Below, piece by piece: positions 56,841 through 64,000 of a stretch of 64,000 bases of DNA (the first letter of the stretch is position 1; every line of letters starts with the position of its first letter). Under the pieces are notes generated by a model. The model saw nothing but the letters and a program-made list of their open reading frames with translations. It searched no databases and had not been told where the DNA came from. The position numbers were made by a program, and so were the translations under genes. Source of the DNA: Nitrosomonas sp. (GTDB lineage: Bacteria > Pseudomonadota > Gammaproteobacteria > Burkholderiales > Nitrosomonadaceae); assembly GCF_019635155.1 (NCBI RefSeq), contig NZ_JAHBZY010000010.1, forward strand, positions 49,789-113,788. Direction: 5' to 3'.

Positions 56841-57842
56841 TGTTTATCCCACGGTGTGCTGGGATGGGTCAACGTTAAATCGTTCTGGCTCTTTTGTCCA
56901 TATTTTGCGAATGTATTCATAAGGCGTGAGGCTATTGAGGGTTTTTAGTCGTCTAGCGAAGTTATAGGCCATCACAAAAGTATGTAGATGAGCCTTCAAC
57001 TGATCATGTGAATCATAGTAATAGCGTTTCACAGTCGCTTCTTTGATTGTTCTATTCATGCGCTCGACCTGTCCGTTCGTCCAGGGATGTTTTGGTTTCG
57101 TGAGTCTGTGTTCGATGCCATACTCAACGCAGACGCGATCAAAGATATGTATGAAGGCGTATTTATCGCAGACTCGGTCGGCGAACTGGATACCATTGTC
57201 GGTCAGGACAGTATGGATTGTGTAAGGAGCGGCTTTAAGCAAGCTACGTAAAAAATCTGCCGCGATCATCTTTGTGGAACGCTCATGCAGCTCGGTGTAA
57301 GCGTACTTTGATGTGCGGTCAATGGTGACGAATAGATAAAGCTTTCCTTCTTCCGTTTGAACTTCCGCGATATCGATATGAAAATAGCCAATCGGATAGT
57401 TTTTAAATTTCTTTTTTGCAGGCTTATCACCCTCGACATCCGGCAACCGGCTAATGCCGTGACGTTGATAACAGCGATGAAAGGTCGGGCGTGATAAATG
57501 CGGGACCGTGGACTGCAACGCATACAAGCAATCGTCCAGAGGCAAGAGCGTATGCCGCCGAAAAGCAACACACATAGCTTCCTCCTCTGGCTTCAAAACC
57601 GTGGAGGTAGGGACCGAAGGCCCCATCGGCGCATCATGGACAAAGTTACGCTTGCGCCACTTGGATACGATTCTCGGATTAATACCGTACCGCTTCGCCA
57701 GAACATTCAGGCTCTCTTGACTATGTTGTATCGTGCGACGCACCGCCTCCGTCGTGCGGGCGCTTCCATGCAGAATTTGTCCCATAATTCCTCCTTCAGT
57801 ACCTGATTGTATATTACGCCAGCACACCGTGGGACTAAACAA
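56841..57842 (-). mobile_element. IS481-family insertion sequence, intact, with target duplication
   Basis: About 1002 bp. Terminal inverted repeats: left TGTTTATCCCACGGTGTGCTGG (read inward from 56841), right TGTTTAGTCCCACGGTGTGCTGG on the opposite strand, differing by a single G. CTAGA occurs immediately outside both ends (56836-56840 and 57843-57847), a 5-bp target duplication. It sits ~90 bp upstream of the rRNA promoter. Confidence 0.9.
56844..57785 (-). CDS. IS481-family transposase
   Basis: Starting at ATG 57785 (AGGAGG upstream) it is 313 aa; the frame extends further to 57842. N-terminal helix-turn-helix (SLNVLAKRYGINPRIVSKWRKR), then an integrase core with Asp in FHIDIAEVQTEEG, Asp in VLTDNGIQFAD and Glu in NGQVERMNRTIKEATVKRYY. 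The last codons (SQHTVG) lie within the terminal repeat. Appears fully functional. Confidence 0.92.
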   Translation of the reverse strand: MGQILHGSARTTEAVRRTIQHSQESLNVLAKRYGINPRIVSKWRKRNFVHDAPMGPSVPTSTVLKPEEEAMCVAFRRHTLLPLDDCLYALQSTVPHLSRPTFHRCYQRHGISRLPDVEGDKPAKKKFKNYPIGYFHIDIAEVQTEEGKLYLFVTIDRTSKYAYTELHERSTKMIAADFLRSLLKAAPYTIHTVLTDNGIQFADRVCDKYAFIHIFDRVCVEYGIEHRLTKPKHPWTNGQVERMNRTIKEATVKRYYYDSHDQLKAHLHTFVMAYNFARRLKTLNSLTPYEYIRKIWTKEPERFNVDPSQHTVG

Positions 57843-57934
57843 CTAGAGTATGAGCGGTGGTTTTTTTAGAGAACTCAAAATTCACACGCCAGTTAATCAT
57901 TTTTTAAATATTTTTCAATAAATGAAAAAAAATC

Positions 57935-57962
57935 TTGACCAGTACTTCAGAGTCTGTATAAT
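57935..57962 (+). promoter_or_regulatory. rRNA operon promoter
   Basis: TTGACC (57935-57940), 16-nt spacer, TATAAT (57957-57962), then a GC-containing discriminator TCCGCTTC. An AT-rich stretch (57897-57934) lies directly upstream where an UP element would be expected. Confidence 0.9.
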
Positions 57963-57999
57963 TCCGCTTCTCGCTGCATGAGCAACAAAAAAGTAGCGA

Positions 58000-58040
58000 T
58001 GTTCTTTAAAAAAATACAATCGATAGGTGTGAGTACTTGA
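58000..58040 (+). promoter_or_regulatory. rRNA leader: boxA and 5' half of the 16S processing stem
   Basis: TGTTCTTTAAA (58000-58010) is a boxA antitermination element. CAATCGATAGG followed by TGTGAGTACTTGA (58017-58040) pairs, with a single bulged base, with 59701-59725 beyond the 16S 3' end. This forms the RNase III processing stalk. The remaining leader to 58149 shows nothing further. Confidence 0.85.
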
Positions 58041-58149
58041 TAAGTCAAAAGAGCAAATTTATTGCTTAAAAGCTTAATTAGTATTCGCTAAAATGTAGAA
58101 ATTGATAAATTAATCAAAATCGACGTCAAGCGAAAGTTTTACCAGAATT

Positions 58150-59686
<1,537 letters not shown>

Positions 59687-59700
59687 AAGAAATGACTGTG

Positions 59701-59725
59701 TCAAGTACTCACAACCTATCGATTG
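59701..59725 (+). other. 3' half of the 16S processing stem
   Basis: TCAAGTACTCACAACCTATCGATTG is the near-exact reverse complement of 58017-58040 (one bulge), described here by position. Its presence shows the 5' leader and 16S 3' spacer belong to the same operon copy. Confidence 0.85.
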
Positions 59726-59798
59726 TTTTATAGACAGAGCTAAGAGCCAGAGTTTTTGCTAGTTTATGATCTATGAGAAATGGTGCTTAGACTTATTT

Positions 59799-59875
<77 letters not shown>

Positions 59876-59886
59876 ACGGCATAAAA

Positions 59887-59962
59887 GGGGGTGTAGCTCA
59901 GCTGGGAGAGCACCTGCTTTGCAAGCAGGGGGTCATCGGTTCGATCCCGTTCACCTCCACCA
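59887..59962 (+). tRNA. tRNA-Ala (anticodon TGC)
   Basis: 76 nt including encoded CCA. Acceptor GGGGGTG pairs with CACCTCC (one G-T); anticodon TGC at 59920-59922; TTCGATC T-loop. 11 nt after tRNA-Ile. Confidence 0.97.
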
Positions 59963-60034
59963 ATAATAGTTAATAAATATTAAAATGGTGGGAATGATAG
60001 GTTCGTGACGGTTCCTCTATTGTCTATGTATTTT

Positions 60035-60044
60035 TGTTCTTTAA
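60035..60044 (+). promoter_or_regulatory. boxA in the tRNA-23S spacer
   Basis: TGTTCTTTAA, the same antitermination element as in the leader, within the 214-nt spacer between tRNA-Ala and 23S. No other feature seen in that spacer. Confidence 0.75.
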
Positions 60045-60176
60045 AAATGTGGAAAATAATAGCTTTCATTGATGTTAATGGAAGCTAAGGGTTAAGATTG
60101 TATCTTTGTAATGAAAGAAGATATGAAAAGTAACTAAATATGGTTTTTATAGCTTTGATAATTTTTAAAGTTATAG

Positions 60177-63105
<2,929 letters not shown>

Positions 63106-63301
63106 ATAACTCTGCACCAGACGCCTGTGCGCGCCGTCTCCCCCACCCGGGAAACAGCGCCGGCGCAATGCAACACCCACACCTTCATGACCCCCCGAAC
63201 AAGCGCGTGGATGCCCCCGTGGTTGCGAAGCACCGCCAACACGAACAAACAGGGCACCCACGACCGTGGCCGCAGAGCACCGCAGGCCACATACCGAATT
63301 C
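63106..63301 (+). other. High-GC 23S-5S spacer, foreign composition
   Basis: About 196 nt, very rich in C and G, unlike the AT-rich spacers 5' of the 23S gene. Contains one copy of CCCGTGGTTGCGAAGCACCG (63216-63235). No tRNA or gene seen. Confidence 0.7.
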
Positions 63302-63439
63302 CTGGCGACCATAGCGCGTTGGCCCCACCCCTTCCCATCCCGAACAGGACCGTGAAACGACGTCGCGCCGATGATATTGCGGATTGCCCGTGAGAAAGTA
63401 GGTCATCGCCAGGGCCTTACCCGTGGTTGCGAAGCACCG
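63216..63439 (+). repeat. 20-bp direct repeat flanking 5S rRNA
   Basis: CCCGTGGTTGCGAAGCACCG occurs at 63216-63235 and again at 63420-63439, with related sequence continuing (AACACGAACAAACAGG versus GACCACAAACAAAAAA). It brackets the 5S gene, as if a 5S unit had been duplicated and one copy lost. Confidence 0.8.
63302..63413 (+). rRNA. 5S ribosomal RNA
   Basis: About 112 nt. Terminal stem CTGGCGA / TCGCCAG, conserved CCCACCCCTTCCCATCCCGAAC loop, CCGTGAAACG and GTGAGAAAGTAGGTCATCG. Betaproteobacterial type, so the foreign tail is also from a betaproteobacterium or close relative. Confidence 0.92.
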
Positions 63440-63451
63440 TGACCACAAACA

Positions 63452-63485
63452 AAAAAGCCCGATCTCCACAGAGATCGGGCTTTTT
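63452..63485 (+). terminator. Rho-independent terminator of the rRNA operon
   Basis: 15-bp stem AAAAAGCCCGATCTC / GAGATCGGGCTTTTT (63452-63466 with 63471-63485), 4-nt loop CACA. Confidence 0.93.
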
Positions 63486-63560
63486 GCTTTCCGGCGGCCG
63501 CCTTGCGCCCCCCGGGCGCCGGGCGATAACCTCGTGCGAACACCTCCCGGGGAGATCGCC

Positions 63561-64000
63561 TTGAAAGCCCGCGCCGCCGTCCTTCACACCGTTGGTGCGC
63601 CGCCGCCCTACGCGCAGAGCCGGCCGTTGCGGGTCGAGGAAATCGAGCTCGCGCCGCCGGGCCCCGGCGAGGTTCTCGTGCGCGTGCGCGCCGCCGGGCT
63701 TTGCCACTCGGACCTCTCGGTCATCAACGGCGACCGGCCGCGCCCGGTGCCGATGGCGCTGGGCCACGAGGCCGCCGGGGAAGTGGTCGAGTGCGGCCCC
63801 CTGGTCGCCGCCCTCGCCCCGGGCGACCACGTCGTCATGGTGTTCGTGCCCAGTTGCGGGCACTGCGTGCCGTGCATGGAGGGTCGCCCCGCGCTCTGCG
63901 AGCCGGGCGCCGCGGCCAACACCGCGGGCACGCTCCTCGGCGGCGCGCGCCGCCTGTCGATGCGCGGCGCCCCGGTCAACCACCACATGGGCGTCTCGGC
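63561..64000 (+). CDS. Zinc-dependent alcohol dehydrogenase (N-terminal part)
   Basis: Starts at TTG 63561 with GGGGAGA 6-10 nt upstream and is open to the right edge (146 codons). MDR-family alcohol dehydrogenase: KARAAVLHTVGAP, catalytic-zinc Cys in AAGLCHSDLS, MALGHEAAGEV with the His-Glu pair, and the structural-zinc lobe PSCGHCVPCMEGRPALCEPG (four Cys). Codons almost always end in G or C, unlike every gene in the first 57 kb. Minus-strand open frames here are GC-driven shadows. NAD-binding domain lies beyond the window. Confidence 0.88.
   Translation, partial: MKARAAVLHTVGAPPPYAQSRPLRVEEIELAPPGPGEVLVRVRAAGLCHSDLSVINGDRPRPVPMALGHEAAGEVVECGPLVAALAPGDHVVMVFVPSCGHCVPCMEGRPALCEPGAAANTAGTLLGGARRLSMRGAPVNHHMGVS

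Noticed and set aside
63417-63988. Long minus-strand open frames opposite the alcohol dehydrogenase
   Set aside because: They are Arg/Gly/Pro-rich by-products of very high GC; the plus-strand frame has clear zinc-enzyme motifs.

Overview
The window is a chromosomal segment of an ammonia-oxidising betaproteobacterium close to Nitrosomonas. The evidence is the 16S rRNA, which carries ammonia-oxidiser-type signature stretches (for example the GGAG..AAAG.AGGGGATCG block at 58333-58351), the betaproteobacterial gene orders, and a cytochrome P460-family gene. The last ~0.9 kb (roughly 63.1-64.0 kb) looks foreign. Base composition jumps to very high GC inside or just after the 3' end of the 23S gene, and an alcohol dehydrogenase follows whose codons almost always end in G or C. 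I read this as a probable assembly chimera joined through rRNA, not as biology.

Layout. (1) 1-11.9 kb: division/cell-wall (dcw) cluster murF(partial)-mraY-murD-ftsW-murG-murC-murB-ddl-ftsQ-ftsA-ftsZ, densely packed with many overlaps. (2) 12.2-13.5 kb: a ComEA-like helix-hairpin-helix protein, a clear terminator, and cysM. (3) 13.5-20.3 kb: ybgC-tolQRAB-pal-cpoB followed by queE-queC (envelope-spanning Tol-Pal system plus queuosine precursor synthesis). (4) 20.3-27.7 kb: mixed region with three small envelope proteins on the minus strand (Spy/CpxP-like, TraT-like, Gly/Tyr-rich), folB, plsY, tsaD, DUF3460, a lipoprotein, an SDR dehydrogenase, a DUF6164 protein, a P460-family cytochrome and an Hpt protein. 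(5) 27.7-37.5 kb: thiolase, the complete atpIBEFHAGDC operon with its own sigma70-type promoter and terminator, then glmU. (6) 37.7-41.9 kb: yebC-ruvC-ruvA-ruvB (ruvC apparently starts at ATT), a small anchored protein and a Bax-inhibitor-1-family protein. (7) 42.2-49.2 kb: aa3-type cytochrome oxidase cluster coxB-coxA-(35-aa small protein)-ctaG-DUF2970-coxC-surf1-sco-like-ctaB, with two strong inverted repeats inside it. (8) 49.2-53.5 kb: FAD-linked oxidase, BON-domain lipoprotein, CheW/PilI protein, argB, trmJ. (9) 53.5-57.85 kb: mobile-element scrapyard. An IS3-family element with intact orfA/orfB sits inside a remnant of an IS200/IS605 element. Next to it are a multiply frameshifted PEP-CTERM gene remnant, an orphan OmpR-type response regulator, and an intact IS481-family element with a 5-bp target duplication. 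(10) 57.9-63.1 kb: an rRNA operon (promoter, 16S, tRNA-Ile, tRNA-Ala, 23S) followed by a 5S gene and terminator in the high-GC tail.

Most of the window is housekeeping and I found no clearly new multi-gene system. The points most worth a second look are: the non-canonical ATT start of ruvC, supported by exact register of all four catalytic residues; a ~40-nt expansion of 23S helix 9 that resembles an intervening sequence; a P460-family cytochrome that appears to lack the cross-linking lysine; a 26-bp perfect palindrome ahead of ctaB and a 19-bp dyad ahead of the Bax-inhibitor gene; the absence of a heme A synthase gene in the oxidase cluster; and the rRNA-mediated chimera at the right end.
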